The position numbers and the translations under genes are program-made. Shown here one piece after another: positions 1 through 10,033 of a stretch of DNA of 64,000 bases. The notes under the pieces were generated by a model that was given only the letters and a program-made list of their open reading frames with translations, did not search any database and was not told the origin of the DNA. This DNA is from Ensifer adhaerens (lineage in GTDB: Bacteria > Pseudomonadota > Alphaproteobacteria > Rhizobiales > Rhizobiaceae), in the NCBI RefSeq assembly GCF_013283195.1, contig NZ_JABEKT010000001.1, positions 2,700,509 to 2,764,508 on the forward strand, in the 5' to 3' direction. Position 1 is the first letter of the stretch. Every line of letters starts with the position of its first letter.

Positions 1-115
1 CGGCCTGCTTGGCGCCTGGCCGGAAGATGAAGGCGACGACGCCCAGGAAGAAGATCACCATGCCGAGCAGTGCCCAACTGTCGGCGAATTGGCGCATGGC
101 CGTGTAGGTTTCCAT
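1..115 (-). CDS. ccoQ: CcoQ/FixQ, small subunit of cbb3 oxidase (partial, runs off the window start)
   Basis: This is the N-terminal 38 residues of a short single-span membrane protein that continues past base 1. It begins METYTAMRQFADSW, followed by a hydrophobic stretch (about residues 15-32) and then RPG, the usual start of CcoQ/FixQ. It lies 13 bases downstream of ccoO on the same strand, as expected for a ccoNOQP operon. CcoQ helps assemble or stabilise the cbb3 terminal oxidase in the inner membrane. ccoP should follow outside the window. Confidence 0.9.
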   Translation of the reverse strand, partial: METYTAMRQFADSWALLGMVIFFLGVVAFIFRPGAKQA

Positions 116-128
116 GTGCGTATCTCCC

Positions 129-860
129 TTAGCGATAGCCGGTGGTGTCGTCATAGGTCGAGAAGTCGACGAGCGTGCCGAGCATCTGGAGATAGGCGAC
201 AAGCGCATCCATCTCCGTCAGCCTCTGCGGATCGCCGTCGAAATCCCCGAGCTTGGCCTTGGGGTAGCGCGCCTCGATGCCTGACGTATCCGCATTCGGG
301 TCGGCCTGCGCCTTGATGTCGGCGGCGGCGTTCGCCACCATTTCGTCCGAATACGGCACGCCGACGGCCCTGTTGGCCTTCAGCTGGCCGGCGACGTTGC
401 GCACATCGAGCGGCGTCGCCTTGAGGAAGGCGTAGCTCGGCATCACCGATTCCGGTACCACCGAGCGCGGCTCGATCAAGTGCTGCACGTGCCACTCGTT
501 GGAGTAGCGGTCGCCGACGCGGGCCAGATCCGGCCCGGTGCGCTTCGATCCCCACTGGAACGGATGGTCGTACATGGATTCCGCCGCCAGCGAATAGTGG
601 CCGTAGCGCTCCACCTCGTCGCGGAACGGACGGATCATCTGGCTGTGACAGACGTAGCAGCCTTCGCGAATGTAGATGTCGCGTCCTGCGAGCTCCAGCG
701 GCGAATAGGGCCGCATGCCTTCGACCTTCTCGATGGTGTTTTCGAGATAGAACAGCGGCGCGATTTCAACGATGCCGCCGATCGAGACGACGAGCAGCGA
801 ACCAACGAGCAACAGCGTTCCGTTGCGTTCCAGGGTGGCGTGTTTGTCGAGAATGGACAT
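129..860 (-). CDS. ccoO: cbb3-type cytochrome c oxidase subunit II, CcoO/FixO
   Basis: This 243-residue membrane-anchored monohaem cytochrome c passes electrons from CcoP to the catalytic subunit of the high-affinity cbb3 oxidase. An N-terminal transmembrane anchor (about residues 14-36) precedes one haem-attachment motif, C68-Y-V-C71-H72, in the family context [14 protein letters not shown]. Length and motif match FixO of rhizobia. It follows ccoN by 13 bases and precedes ccoQ by 13, so the genes form one transcription unit. Expression is expected in low oxygen under the anaerobox upstream of ccoN. Confidence 0.96.
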   Translation of the reverse strand: MSILDKHATLERNGTLLLVGSLLVVSIGGIVEIAPLFYLENTIEKVEGMRPYSPLELAGRDIYIREGCYVCHSQMIRPFRDEVERYGHYSLAAESMYDHPFQWGSKRTGPDLARVGDRYSNEWHVQHLIEPRSVVPESVMPSYAFLKATPLDVRNVAGQLKANRAVGVPYSDEMVANAAADIKAQADPNADTSGIEARYPKAKLGDFDGDPQRLTEMDALVAYLQMLGTLVDFSTYDDTTGYR

Positions 861-873
861 GGTCTATGCCCTC

Positions 874-2496
874 CTATTCCGCAGCCTTGAGCACGGGCGT
901 CGAACCGAAGATCGGAGCTTCGTCGCGCACGCGGCCGAGGATGGTCATTGTTACGTTGAAGGCCATGAGCAGAGCGCCGGCGAGGAACAGGGCACCGCCC
1001 AGTGCACGCAGCACGTAATAGGGCAGCATGGCCGCGACCGATTCCGCGAAGGAATAGACGAGGAAGCCCTGGTCGTCGTATTCGCGCCACATCAGGCCCT
1101 GCTGGATACCGGCAACCCACATGACGGCGGCGTAGACGACGATGCCGAGCGTGGCGAGCCAGAAGTGCCAGTTGACCATGCGCACGCTATAGAGCCGCTC
1201 GCGGTTCCACAGCTTCGGTGTGAGATAGTAGATCGCGCCGAAGGTGATCAGACCGTTCCAGCCGAGCGCACCCGAATGCACGTGGCCGATGGTCCAGTCG
1301 GTGTAGTGGCTGAGCGAGTTGACGGTCTTGATCGACATCATCGGACCTTCGAAGGTCGCCATGCCGTAGAACGCGACGGCCATGACCATCATGCGGATGA
1401 TCGGGTCGGTGCGGATCTTGTCCCAGGCGCCCGAAAGCGTCATCAGGCCGTTGATCATGCCGCCCCAGGAGGGCATCCACAGCATGATGGAGAACACCAT
1501 GCCCAGCGTCTGCGCCCAGTCCGGCAGAGCCGTATAGTGCAAGTGGTGCGGGCCGGCCCAGATGTACATGAAGATCAGCGACCAGAAGTGGATGATCGAC
1601 AGGCGGTAGGAATAGACGGGGCGGTTGGCCTGCTTCGGGATGAAGTAATACATCATGCCGAGGAAGCCGGCCGTCAGGAAGAAGCCGACGGCGTTATGGC
1701 CGTACCACCATTGCGTCAGCGCGTCCTGCACGCCGGCAAAGGCCGAGTAGCTCTTGGAGCCGAGGAAGGACACCGGAACCGCCAGGTTGTTGACGATGTG
1801 CAGCATCGCGATGGTGACGATGAAGGCGAGGTAGAACCAGTTCGCCACGTAGATATGTGGCTCCTTGCGCCTGAGCAGCGTGCCCATGAACACCGCGAGA
1901 TAGGCAACCCAGACGATCGTCAGCCACAGGTCGACATACCATTCCGGCTCGGCATATTCCTTCGACTGGGTGATGCCCAGCAGATAGCCGGTGGCAGCCA
2001 TGACGATGAACAACTGATAGCCCCAGAACACGAACCAGGCGAGATTGCCGCCGAACAGACGGGCGCGGCTGGTGCGCTGGACAATGTAGAACGAGGTCGC
2101 GATCAGCGCGTTGCCGCCGAAGGCGAAGATCACCGCCGAGGTGTGCAGCGGCCGCATGCGGCCGAAGTTGAACCACGGCTCGATGTTGAGGTCCGGAAAG
2201 GCCAGTTGGAGCGCAACCACAACGCCCACGAGGAAGCCAACGACGCCCCAGAAGACGGTGGCGATGACGCCATACTTCACCACGTCGTCGGAATATTCCG
2301 ACAGCGGCGCGGCCGCCTTGCCTGCGGATGCCGTGCTGAAATCGAGGCGTCGCAGCATGACGATGGTGCCACCGAGCAGCACGAAGAACAGCACCCACAT
2401 ATGGGCTTCAAACTGCCGGTCCTGGGCAAACCCGGCGCCTAGCAGCGCCAGGAATGCACCGATCCCGAGCAGGATCGTCTCGAAAGTGTATTTCAT
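874..2496 (-). CDS. ccoN: cbb3-type cytochrome c oxidase catalytic subunit I, CcoN/FixN
   Basis: This 540-residue polytopic haem-copper oxidase subunit holds the low-spin haem b and the haem b3-CuB oxygen-reducing centre in the inner membrane. It has about 12 hydrophobic helices and conserved His-rich segments, including a GPHHLHY motif and WTIGHVHSG. The ATG at 2496 gives [11 protein letters not shown], the usual FixN start. The open frame extends upstream without a start, but that stretch has no family similarity and contains the anaerobox. It is first gene of the ccoNOQ(P) operon. With the anaerobox centred at 2605.5 a FixK/FnrN-type start site would fall near 2564, leaving a leader of about 68 bases. 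Confidence 0.97.
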   Translation of the reverse strand: MKYTFETILLGIGAFLALLGAGFAQDRQFEAHMWVLFFVLLGGTIVMLRRLDFSTASAGKAAAPLSEYSDDVVKYGVIATVFWGVVGFLVGVVVALQLAFPDLNIEPWFNFGRMRPLHTSAVIFAFGGNALIATSFYIVQRTSRARLFGGNLAWFVFWGYQLFIVMAATGYLLGITQSKEYAEPEWYVDLWLTIVWVAYLAVFMGTLLRRKEPHIYVANWFYLAFIVTIAMLHIVNNLAVPVSFLGSKSYSAFAGVQDALTQWWYGHNAVGFFLTAGFLGMMYYFIPKQANRPVYSYRLSIIHFWSLIFMYIWAGPHHLHYTALPDWAQTLGMVFSIMLWMPSWGGMINGLMTLSGAWDKIRTDPIIRMMVMAVAFYGMATFEGPMMSIKTVNSLSHYTDWTIGHVHSGALGWNGLITFGAIYYLTPKLWNRERLYSVRMVNWHFWLATLGIVVYAAVMWVAGIQQGLMWREYDDQGFLVYSFAESVAAMLPYYVLRALGGALFLAGALLMAFNVTMTILGRVRDEAPIFGSTPVLKAAE

Positions 2497-2598
2497 GGTT
2501 GGGTCCCCAACTTTATCCGATGCAGACGCGTGCGCACACCGAGAGATGGCATGGCAGCGCAGCTTGCCGGAACCTGTCAGAATCGGGGCGCCTGCACC

Positions 2599-2612
2599 TT
2601 GATTCAGATCAA
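2599..2612. promoter_or_regulatory. FixK/FnrN anaerobox between ccoN and the hemerythrin-like gene
   Basis: The sequence TTGATTCAGATCAA matches the TTGAT-N4-ATCAA consensus for FixK, FnrN and Fnr perfectly. It lies 103 bases upstream of ccoN on one side and 74 bases upstream of the hemerythrin-like gene on the other. A single symmetric site can serve both directions; the class II spacing of about 41.5 bases puts starts near 2564 (minus) and 2647 (plus). An fnrN gene is present at 11599. Confidence 0.9.
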
Positions 2613-2685
2613 GGCCAGCCACGCCGACTTGCATCACCCTCAGGAAACAATGAGGGAGCGCCATAGGAGTTGGCGTCAGAACAGC

Positions 2686-3210
2686 ATGAAGAGAACGAAT
2701 GACAACGGCCGGATCAGGCCATGGACCGGTTTGCCGCCACGCCCTGCCCTTTCGGGCGAACCGCGGGCCTGGCTGGCGCGCGCGCATCAGGAGCAGCTCG
2801 CGCTCTGCAACAGCCTGGAGGAAATCGCCGACAGCCTGCCGGCCGAAATCGACCGGCAAAAATGCGCCTACGCCGCCAAGATGCTGGAACCGCTGATCCG
2901 CGAACTGCATTCCGGCGAAGAAAGTGCGGTGTTCCGCTGGGTCGAGCAGAACTGCGGCGACGACCCTTCGATATCAGCCACGCTCGCGCGGCTGAAATAC
3001 GAGCACTGCGAGGATGAGTGCTTTGCCGAGGAACTGACGGAGATGTTGGTGAAGCTCGGCGCAGCCGATGACAGCGTGAATGCGGAGACTGCAGGCTACA
3101 TGCTGCGTGGTTTCTTCACAAATCTGCGCAGGCACATCGGTTTCGAGCAGGAATGTCTTCGCACGCTGCTTCCGGCCAGTTCGGACGTCGTCCACGCCGA
3201 CATCAACTGA
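2686..3210 (+). CDS. Hemerythrin-like (HHE-domain) protein
   Basis: This 174-residue, mostly helical soluble protein carries spaced His and carboxylate residues typical of the hemerythrin HHE fold: an early HQEQ, a central RELHSGEE, then KYEHCEDE, and near the C-terminus RRHIGFEQE. Such proteins bind a di-iron centre and are used for O2, NO or iron handling. Its place opposite ccoN, across a shared anaerobox, suggests induction in low oxygen. The ATG at 2686 has AGGAG about 16 bases upstream. An in-frame ATG at 2650 has a closer AGGA but would sit almost on the predicted transcript start, so 2686 is preferred. Metal ligands were inferred by pattern, not by alignment. Confidence 0.75.
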   Translation: MKRTNDNGRIRPWTGLPPRPALSGEPRAWLARAHQEQLALCNSLEEIADSLPAEIDRQKCAYAAKMLEPLIRELHSGEESAVFRWVEQNCGDDPSISATLARLKYEHCEDECFAEELTEMLVKLGAADDSVNAETAGYMLRGFFTNLRRHIGFEQECLRTLLPASSDVVHADIN

Positions 3211-3365
3211 AGGCGCCGCAGCCCCGCTGCCTGATTCCCTGGGTCGAACACGATCCGGGGATGAATTGATTCTGCCCGTTCAAGGCGTCGCACTGGCCGT
3301 GCGCCAAGTTCGGTGCGGGGCGCCTGGGGCGGCGCCGCGGTTTCGCAACCGAGCCGACGATGCCC

Positions 3366-4073
3366 TCAGGCGGCGATCGCGCGGCGGCGGTCCGCATGTT
3401 CCTGGATCACCAGGATCGCGCCGATGAGCCTGCCGGTGCTCGACATGCATGGCGTCAGCTTGCATCGCACGACGACCGTTCGCGCATCGACGGTCTTGGC
3501 GAAGGTGTAGTCGACCACCTCGCCGGCAAAACAGCGATCCAGATAGTTCTTCACCCGCAACTCGAAGCGCTGGATGCCGATGAACTCGACGATGTGCCGT
3601 CCGATGAGATCCATCGGGCGGCTCTCGAGATGGTTGGCATTGAGCGGATTGGTATAGAGATACCGATAGTCCGGCGTGATGACCGCAATGCGGTCCGGAA
3701 AGCTGTCGAGGATCGCTTCGTTGAGGAGCCCCTCGTCGGCCCGCCCCTTATGCGGCGCAGGCGCGCGCTCCAGGCGCAACTCGGCGGCGTTGACCGCGCC
3801 GGTAGCCGCGAAATAGCGATTGATCAGCGATTGCAGCAGTTGCGAATGGCGCAGCACGCAAGAAATGTCGTCGGCCTCGACACGCAGAATATCGATCAGA
3901 AACTGGAACTGAAGGCGGGCATCCTCGACGCTCACTGCCTTCTCATCATAGACCGACTTCAAAATCGGATCGAGTTCGCGATCCAGAAGTCCGATCAGAT
4001 GCTCGTCTGCCGTACGTACGGCATACTGCAGCTGTGAATACTTGAACCAGAACAGCTCAATCAGTGCGTTCAA
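3366..4073 (-). CDS. PAS-domain protein, possible sensor
   Basis: This soluble protein of 235 residues has an N-terminal helical region (about residues 1-110) with no recognised motif. A PAS-like domain follows (about 115-230), read from the pattern FPDRIAVITPDYRYLYTNP, then NANHLESRPMDLIGRH, then a C-terminal sheet ending in GAILVIQEHAD. There is no kinase, GGDEF or HTH output domain, so it may act through a partner. The start is a TTG at 4073, with GGGG about seven bases upstream; no ATG is available near it. It is convergent with the hemerythrin-like gene. The exact 5' end is uncertain. Confidence 0.7.
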   Translation of the reverse strand: MNALIELFWFKYSQLQYAVRTADEHLIGLLDRELDPILKSVYDEKAVSVEDARLQFQFLIDILRVEADDISCVLRHSQLLQSLINRYFAATGAVNAAELRLERAPAPHKGRADEGLLNEAILDSFPDRIAVITPDYRYLYTNPLNANHLESRPMDLIGRHIVEFIGIQRFELRVKNYLDRCFAGEVVDYTFAKTVDARTVVVRCKLTPCMSSTGRLIGAILVIQEHADRRRAIAA

Positions 4074-4413
4074 TTCGAAACCCCAATTCCCCCACGGCCG
4101 AGGCCGCGCCGATGCACTAAAACGACAGGCTTTGATGGTGTAGACGCTGATCCGGGTTTTGACGCCTCCCTCACACCTGTCGCGAAAACCGCGCGTCTTT
4201 GGCTACCCAAAGCGCTTGCAGTCTGTCCCCCGCGACACAACGGTGAGTTTACACTCATTGCTGCGCCGTTCAACATCTGAAAGGAAAGCTTGCCGCCTGC
4301 AAACGTTTTCACAACCGCAAAGGCGACGTTTTCCGGCGTCAGAGGTAAAAAGCCAACTTGGAATCCAGCGTTGCAACCGCGCGAGCGCAACACTTCTTCG
4401 CCTTCAAGGAGAA
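4074..4413. other. Intergenic stretch between the PAS gene and lpxXL
   Basis: About 340 bases lie upstream of the PAS gene and downstream of lpxXL. The base composition is more AT-rich than the flanks near 4190-4340. No hairpin with a T-run, RNA gene or credible coding frame was seen. The promoter of the PAS gene must lie here, but no clear -35/-10 pair could be assigned. Confidence 0.5.
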
Positions 4414-5343
4414 TCAGTCCTTGAGATGGCGCTTGATGTGCCAGCGGTCGTGGTACCAGAGCCACTGCCCAGGATACTCGCGAACCCAGCTCTCGACCTT
4501 GTCGTTGAGCACCTGCGCCGTGGCGTTGACGTCGACGGCGCCATCGGCCTTGCGCGGGATGTCGATCGCCGGTTCCAGCTCCAGTCGGAAACGGTTGCCG
4601 GGCAGCCGGATGCAGCGGGCCGGATAGACCTCGCAGTTGAACTGGCGCACGAGCTTGGCCAGCAGCGGGTTGGTCTGCACATCCTGCCCGAAGAACTTGG
4701 TCTTCAGGCCCTTGCGGAACTTCTGGTCGACGAGCACGCCGACGCCGTTGCCGCGCTCAAGCTGACGCGCCAGTGCAAAGGATGAGCCCGCATGCGACGG
4801 CACGAGATTGCCCATGCGCTGCTTGCGGAACTCGAAGACCTTTTCGGCGACGTAAGGGTTGTTTGGCGGGCGGAAAAGAACCGTCACTTCAAGCCCGAAG
4901 GCGGAGCCCGCGACGGGCAGCATCTCGAAGTTGCCGCTGTGAGCGGTAAAGACGATAAAGGGGCGCGGATTGTCGCGCAGTTCAAGGAACAGCGGAACGC
5001 CCGACACTTCGACACGGCCGGGCGTGGTCGCCTCGGGGTCGAAATCGAACAGCCGATCGAGGAAGACATATTCGGCCGCCATGCGGCCCATATTGCCCCA
5101 GCTCTCCATGGCTATCGCTTCGATCTCGGCTTCGCTCTTTTCGGGAAAGGCGTTGCGCAGATTGGTCAGCGTCAGCTTGTGCCGGCCGGTCTTCGGGCCG
5201 ATGAAGCGCGCGACGCGATCCATGAAGCGGATCGCGCCATCAGCCGGAAACAATTTCAGGATCGTCAGAAGTAGAAAGACGAATTGCGCAATCAGCCACT
5301 GCCGGAAATGATCCGCCGCCAGAACCAGCCGTGTGATCAGCAT
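4414..5343 (-). CDS. lpxXL: LpxXL, acyltransferase adding the C28 very-long-chain acyl group to lipid A
   Basis: This LpxL/HtrB-family inner-membrane acyltransferase has 309 residues. LpxXL transfers 27-hydroxyoctacosanoate from AcpXL to lipid A in rhizobia. It has an N-terminal hydrophobic anchor, the acyltransferase catalytic motif H-x4-E in FTAHSGNFEM, and a later block FRPPNNPYV that fits the family. The specific LpxXL call rests on its position as last gene of the acpXL cluster. I chose the ATG at 5343 (MLITRLVLA). A TTG at 5358 would overlap the preceding stop codon and a GTG at 5349 is also possible. It is probably translationally coupled to the upstream dehydrogenase gene. Confidence 0.9.
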   Translation of the reverse strand: MLITRLVLAADHFRQWLIAQFVFLLLTILKLFPADGAIRFMDRVARFIGPKTGRHKLTLTNLRNAFPEKSEAEIEAIAMESWGNMGRMAAEYVFLDRLFDFDPEATTPGRVEVSGVPLFLELRDNPRPFIVFTAHSGNFEMLPVAGSAFGLEVTVLFRPPNNPYVAEKVFEFRKQRMGNLVPSHAGSSFALARQLERGNGVGVLVDQKFRKGLKTKFFGQDVQTNPLLAKLVRQFNCEVYPARCIRLPGNRFRLELEPAIDIPRKADGAVDVNATAQVLNDKVESWVREYPGQWLWYHDRWHIKRHLKD

Positions 5344-5354
5344 GCGCACGTGGA

Positions 5355-6383
5355 TCAATCCATCTTCAGGATGATCTTGCCGAAGATCTGGCGCGATTCC
5401 ATGCGCTCCAGAGCCCGGTCGATCTCGTCGAAGCCGACCTCGGTGTCGATGACCGGATGCACCAGCCCGCGCGCCATCTTCTGCATGGCGTTGGCCATGT
5501 TTTCCATGCGGCAGCCGAAGGAGCCGAGCAGCTTCAACTGCTGCTGGAACAGCATCATCAGGTTCATGTCGGTCGACACGCCGGACGTCGAGCCGCAGGT
5601 GACCAGGCGGCCTCCCCGCTTCATGCAGAGCATGGAGCCGGCCCAGGTGTCCTTGCCGACGTGTTCGAACACGACGTCGACGCCCTTCTTCTTGGTGAGC
5701 TTGCGCACCACACCTTCGAAGCGGTCGGTGCGGTAGTTGATGACGTGATCGGCGCCGAGCGCCTTGGCCTTCTCGATCTTGTCGTCGGAGCCGACGGTAG
5801 TGATGACGGTGCAGCCGATCTTCTTGGCAAGCTGGATCGCCGCCGAGCCGATGCCGGAACCGCCGGCATGGACGAGAATGGTTTCGCCCGGCTCAAGCTT
5901 GGCATTGTCGAACAGCATGTGCTCGACCGTGCCGAAGGTCACCGGTGCAAGTGCTGCCGCAACGGCGTCGATACCCGGAGGTGCCGGCACCAGCAGGCGG
6001 GCAGGAAGATTGATCTTCTCCTGCGCGAAGCCGTCGAGGTGGAAGCCGTGCACGCCGCCGACATGTTCGCAGAGGTTGTCGCGGCCTTCGCGGCACGGGC
6101 GGCAGAGGCCGCAGGTGCGCGCGCCATAGATCGACACCAGCTGGCCGGGAAGCACGCTCGAAACACCCGGGCCGATGGCGTCGACGACCCCGGCTGCCTC
6201 GGCGCCGATGACGAGCGGCATCTTGCGCTTGGCAAACGCCATGCCGCGCCAGCCCCACACGTCGATGTGGTTGAGCGCAACGGCCTTGACCCGGAGCGTG
6301 ACTTCGCCAGGGCCTGGCGCTTCTGGCTCGGGAACGTCGGTGATTTCGAGCTTGCGGTCATCGAGCAGTTGCAGGGCGCGCAT
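5355..6383 (-). CDS. Zinc-type medium-chain dehydrogenase/reductase of the VLCFA cluster
   Basis: This 342-residue MDR/alcohol-dehydrogenase-family protein has a structural zinc loop with four cysteines (CGLCRPCREGRDNLC, about residues 95-110). A nucleotide-binding Rossmann motif, HAGGSGIGSAA (about 168-178), is followed by a typical NAD(P)-domain sequence. In rhizobial acpXL clusters a homologue sits at this position, between fabF1XL and lpxXL, and is thought to act as an enoyl- or keto-reductase in building the C28 chain. The exact reaction is not settled by the sequence. It starts at ATG 6383, after a 158-base gap from fabF1XL, and runs into lpxXL without a gap. Confidence 0.9.
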   Translation of the reverse strand: MRALQLLDDRKLEITDVPEPEAPGPGEVTLRVKAVALNHIDVWGWRGMAFAKRKMPLVIGAEAAGVVDAIGPGVSSVLPGQLVSIYGARTCGLCRPCREGRDNLCEHVGGVHGFHLDGFAQEKINLPARLLVPAPPGIDAVAAALAPVTFGTVEHMLFDNAKLEPGETILVHAGGSGIGSAAIQLAKKIGCTVITTVGSDDKIEKAKALGADHVINYRTDRFEGVVRKLTKKKGVDVVFEHVGKDTWAGSMLCMKRGGRLVTCGSTSGVSTDMNLMMLFQQQLKLLGSFGCRMENMANAMQKMARGLVHPVIDTEVGFDEIDRALERMESRQIFGKIILKMD

Positions 6384-6541
6384 GATCTTTCCTCTGCCTT
6401 GGCGGCATCATTTCGTCGTGAAGGTTCCGCTGCCTGTTCCCTCAAACCGGGTCCGGTTGAGGGGAAAACCGTGCAGCAGGTCTAATGCATTACAGCGTCC
6501 GCTGCGCACCAAACCCGGCACGCAGCGCTGTCGCCGTCGGC

Positions 6542-7825
<1,284 letters not shown>

Positions 7826-7837
7826 CAATCGTTCCTC

Positions 7838-9040
7838 TTATTCGGCCGAAAGGACCGCGACGCCTTCGCCGCGGGAGTGACCGATGGTGGTCACGACCGC
7901 CGACCGGGCGGCAGCCGTCATCGGCTTTTCGAAGCTTGCGTCGAAGGCCGGAACCTTGGCGCCGTGGCCGAGCGTGAGTGCCGCAAGCGCAAGGCCTGCC
8001 GGAAACTGTGCTTCGATGCTGTGGCCGACAAGACCGCCATAGGCGCGCACCGGCGCGTCGGCGAGCTTGCCTTCCAGAAACGCCTTTTCGCTGGCGACGA
8101 GGTCATGGAAACCGGATGTGCCGGAGAAGACGACCGTCTGCGCCGGATCGAGCTTTTCGACCGGCTTTGCAAGGTCCGCAAGGCGCGCTTCCAGCTTGCC
8201 GTCGACGCGGCTGCCGCGGTCGCTGCCGATCGCGTCGATTGTCGCATAGATGCGCGCGCCACGGGATTCGGCGTATTCGCGCGATTCCAGTACCAGGAAG
8301 GCGCCGACCGATCCGGGGATCATGCCGCCGCCGTTCTCACGGCTGCGCGACCAGATCGGATGCCAGTCGCCCGTTGCCTGCCCCTGGATAGCTTCGATCA
8401 TCAGCATGATGTCGAGACGCTCGGCCGAAAACGCACCGCCGACCAGCGTATGTGTCGACTGTCCCGCCTTGATGCGGAAGAAGGCCGTCTCGATCGCCGA
8501 AATGCCGGCTGCCTCTTCGCCCATGAAGGTGCGCGACGATCCCGTCACCTTGTGCACGATGGAGATGTTGCCGGCGAGAAGGTTGGAAAGCTGGGCCAGG
8601 AACAGCGTCGGGCGCAGTTCGGTCGTCAGCTTCTCGTTCAAGAGCTGTTCGCGGTCGTTGCGCTTCAGCGCCTCGTCGACGATCAGCGAATCGACGTTGA
8701 TGTCGCGCTCGCCGCCACCGGCAGCCACGATCATGTCCATGCTGCCGCAAGCGTCGAGATTGTCCTTGAGGCCGGCATCGTCAAGCGCCAGACCGGCGGC
8801 AAAGACGCCGAGGCGCTGCCAGTTTTCCATCTGTCGCTGGTCGCCGCGCTTGGCGATCTGCTGGGACCAGTCGATCTCCGGCAGCGGATGCACCGGATAG
8901 GGCTTGAACTTTTCCGTCTCGACGCGTGCAGCCGGCGTCTCGGTTGCGCTCAAAAGCGCAATATGCGGCTCGACGCCGACACCCAGGCTCGTGACGATAC
9001 CGACACCGGTGATCACCACGTCGTTTGCGGATTTGCTCAT
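7838..9040 (-). CDS. fabF2XL: FabF2XL, ketosynthase-fold protein lacking the catalytic Cys (chain-length-factor-like)
   Basis: This 400-residue KAS-fold protein has the N-terminal VVITGVGIVTSLG and the C-terminal GHSRGEGVAVL expected of the family. Where FabF enzymes have the active-site Cys, it reads SSRTFMGEEAAG (about residues 168-179) with no Cys. The first catalytic His position reads FSGTSG (S306) and the Lys motif is lost; only the second His is kept (GHSIEA, H340). This is the pattern of chain-length factors that pair with active ketosynthases. I prefer the ATG at 9040, with GGAG eight bases upstream, over a GTG at 9046 that overlaps fabZXL. Loss of condensing activity is inferred. 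Confidence 0.88.
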   Translation of the reverse strand: MSKSANDVVITGVGIVTSLGVGVEPHIALLSATETPAARVETEKFKPYPVHPLPEIDWSQQIAKRGDQRQMENWQRLGVFAAGLALDDAGLKDNLDACGSMDMIVAAGGGERDINVDSLIVDEALKRNDREQLLNEKLTTELRPTLFLAQLSNLLAGNISIVHKVTGSSRTFMGEEAAGISAIETAFFRIKAGQSTHTLVGGAFSAERLDIMLMIEAIQGQATGDWHPIWSRSRENGGGMIPGSVGAFLVLESREYAESRGARIYATIDAIGSDRGSRVDGKLEARLADLAKPVEKLDPAQTVVFSGTSGFHDLVASEKAFLEGKLADAPVRAYGGLVGHSIEAQFPAGLALAALTLGHGAKVPAFDASFEKPMTAAARSAVVTTIGHSRGEGVAVLSAE

Positions 9041-9042
9041 CT

Positions 9043-9528
9043 TCACTTCTCCGAAGCGGCGTCTGCCGCAATCGCCGCCATCAGGCCCACCTCGACGGCG
9101 CGCTTGCGCACGATATCGCCGAGCGGCACCTGATCGAACGGCATCGTTCTGAGTTTCAACTGTGCGTCACAGACCTTCTTGCCCGCAGACGTGATCTTCG
9201 CCTTGGTGACGGCAAAGCCGGAGCCGTCGTGCTCGAGGAAGGCTTCGATATCGAGTTCGGCCGAAGGCTCGACGAAGGTCCGCATCTTGGCGCCGTCGAC
9301 CGACATCAGAAACGGCATTGCCGCGAAATTGGTCGAGGCCAGAACGAGAAATCCCGAAGCCTGCGCCATCGTCTCGATCAGAAGCACACCCGGCACCAGC
9401 GGATAGCCTGGGAAGTGGCCTTCGAATACCGGGCTCTTTTCGGGAACGACGGATCGCGCCGTCAGCCGGCCAGCCGAAAGATCGACCGTTTCGACACGGT
9501 CGATCATCTGGAAGTATTCAAGGAGCAT
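9043..9528 (-). CDS. fabZXL: FabZXL, 3-hydroxyacyl-ACP dehydratase of the VLCFA cluster
   Basis: This hot-dog-fold dehydratase has 161 residues. The FabZ/FabA-type active site is visible as GHFPGYPLVPGVLLIE: catalytic H38 and E52. It should dehydrate 3-hydroxyacyl-AcpXL intermediates during elongation of the C28 lipid A chain. It begins at ATG 9528 with AGGAG-like sequence nearby. Its end touches the start of fabF2XL, implying coupling. It is separated from acpXL by 116 bases that hold a strong terminator-like hairpin. Confidence 0.92.
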   Translation of the reverse strand: MLLEYFQMIDRVETVDLSAGRLTARSVVPEKSPVFEGHFPGYPLVPGVLLIETMAQASGFLVLASTNFAAMPFLMSVDGAKMRTFVEPSAELDIEAFLEHDGSGFAVTKAKITSAGKKVCDAQLKLRTMPFDQVPLGDIVRKRAVEVGLMAAIAADAASEK

Positions 9529-9561
9529 GGAGGCTCACCCCGCTTGGTTTCGGGCTCAAGT

Positions 9562-9611
9562 AAAAACGCCAATGCCGCCTGTCAAGCGCGAGGCGCGACC
9601 GGCGGCATTGG
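9562..9611 (-). terminator. Terminator-like hairpin between acpXL and fabZXL
   Basis: Read on the minus strand, an 11-bp perfect stem CCAATGCCGCC / GGCGGCATTGG (9601-9611 and 9569-9579) with a 21-base loop is followed by CG and then TTTTT. This is a Rho-independent terminator just downstream of acpXL. It would let the carrier protein be made in excess over the enzymes, which need read-through or another promoter. Confidence 0.75.
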
Positions 9612-9644
9612 AAATCGAGTGGAAAGGCTTGAACCTTGGCCCAA

Positions 9645-9923
9645 TCAGGCCTTGGCAGCCCGCAGCTCGTCGATCTTGGAGCAGAGGTTCTTGAGAACGA
9701 AGTATTCTTCGGTCGAAACCTTGCCTTCGTTGACTTCCTGCGTCCACTGTTCCAGCGGAATCTTGATGCCGAATTCCTTGTCGATCGCAAAGACGATGTC
9801 GAGGAAGTCCAGGCTGTCGATGCCCAGATCGTCGATCGTGTGGCTTTCCGGCGTGATCGTCTCGCGATCGATCTCGCTCGTTTCCGCGATGATGTCGGCA
9901 ACCTTGTCGAATGTAGCAGTCAC
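9645..9923 (-). CDS. acpXL: AcpXL, special acyl carrier protein for the C28 lipid A acyl chain
   Basis: This 92-residue acyl carrier protein carries the phosphopantetheine attachment motif DSLDFL (S37), which identifies AcpXL and its relatives. AcpXL carries the growing 27-hydroxyoctacosanoyl chain and donates it to lipid A through LpxXL. I chose the GTG at 9923 (then [10 protein letters not shown]). It gives the family's usual length and a GAGG seven bases upstream; the ATG at 9929 is almost on top of that GAGG. A promoter is visible at 9964-9992 and a terminator follows the gene, so a separate abundant transcript is likely. Confidence 0.95.
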   Translation of the reverse strand: MTATFDKVADIIAETSEIDRETITPESHTIDDLGIDSLDFLDIVFAIDKEFGIKIPLEQWTQEVNEGKVSTEEYFVLKNLCSKIDELRAAKA

Positions 9924-9963
9924 GCGCATACCTCTTTATTATTTTATTCCGAGTCTCGGCGAT

Positions 9964-9992
9964 CCTATAGGTAAATGCGCCGCAAAAGCCAA
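9964..9992 (-). promoter_or_regulatory. Probable housekeeping-type promoter of acpXL
   Basis: On the minus strand, TTGGCT (9987-9992) and CTATAG (9964-9969) are separated by 17 bases. They resemble the rhizobial housekeeping consensus CTTGAC-N17-CTATAT. The -10 lies about 40 bases before the chosen acpXL start. Confidence 0.55.
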
Positions 9993-10033
9993 TGGCCTTG
10001 ATAACAAGCACTGCGATTTGAAATGCGGTGTTG

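Noticed and set aside
772..2442. 556-codon plus-strand frame opposite ccoN
   Set aside because: Antisense of ccoN and ccoO, His/Asp/Glu-rich and motif-free. The minus-strand genes are certain.
4070..4465. 131-codon minus-strand frame between lpxXL and the PAS gene
   Set aside because: Overlaps the end of lpxXL in another frame, has no ribosome site and no recognisable sequence.
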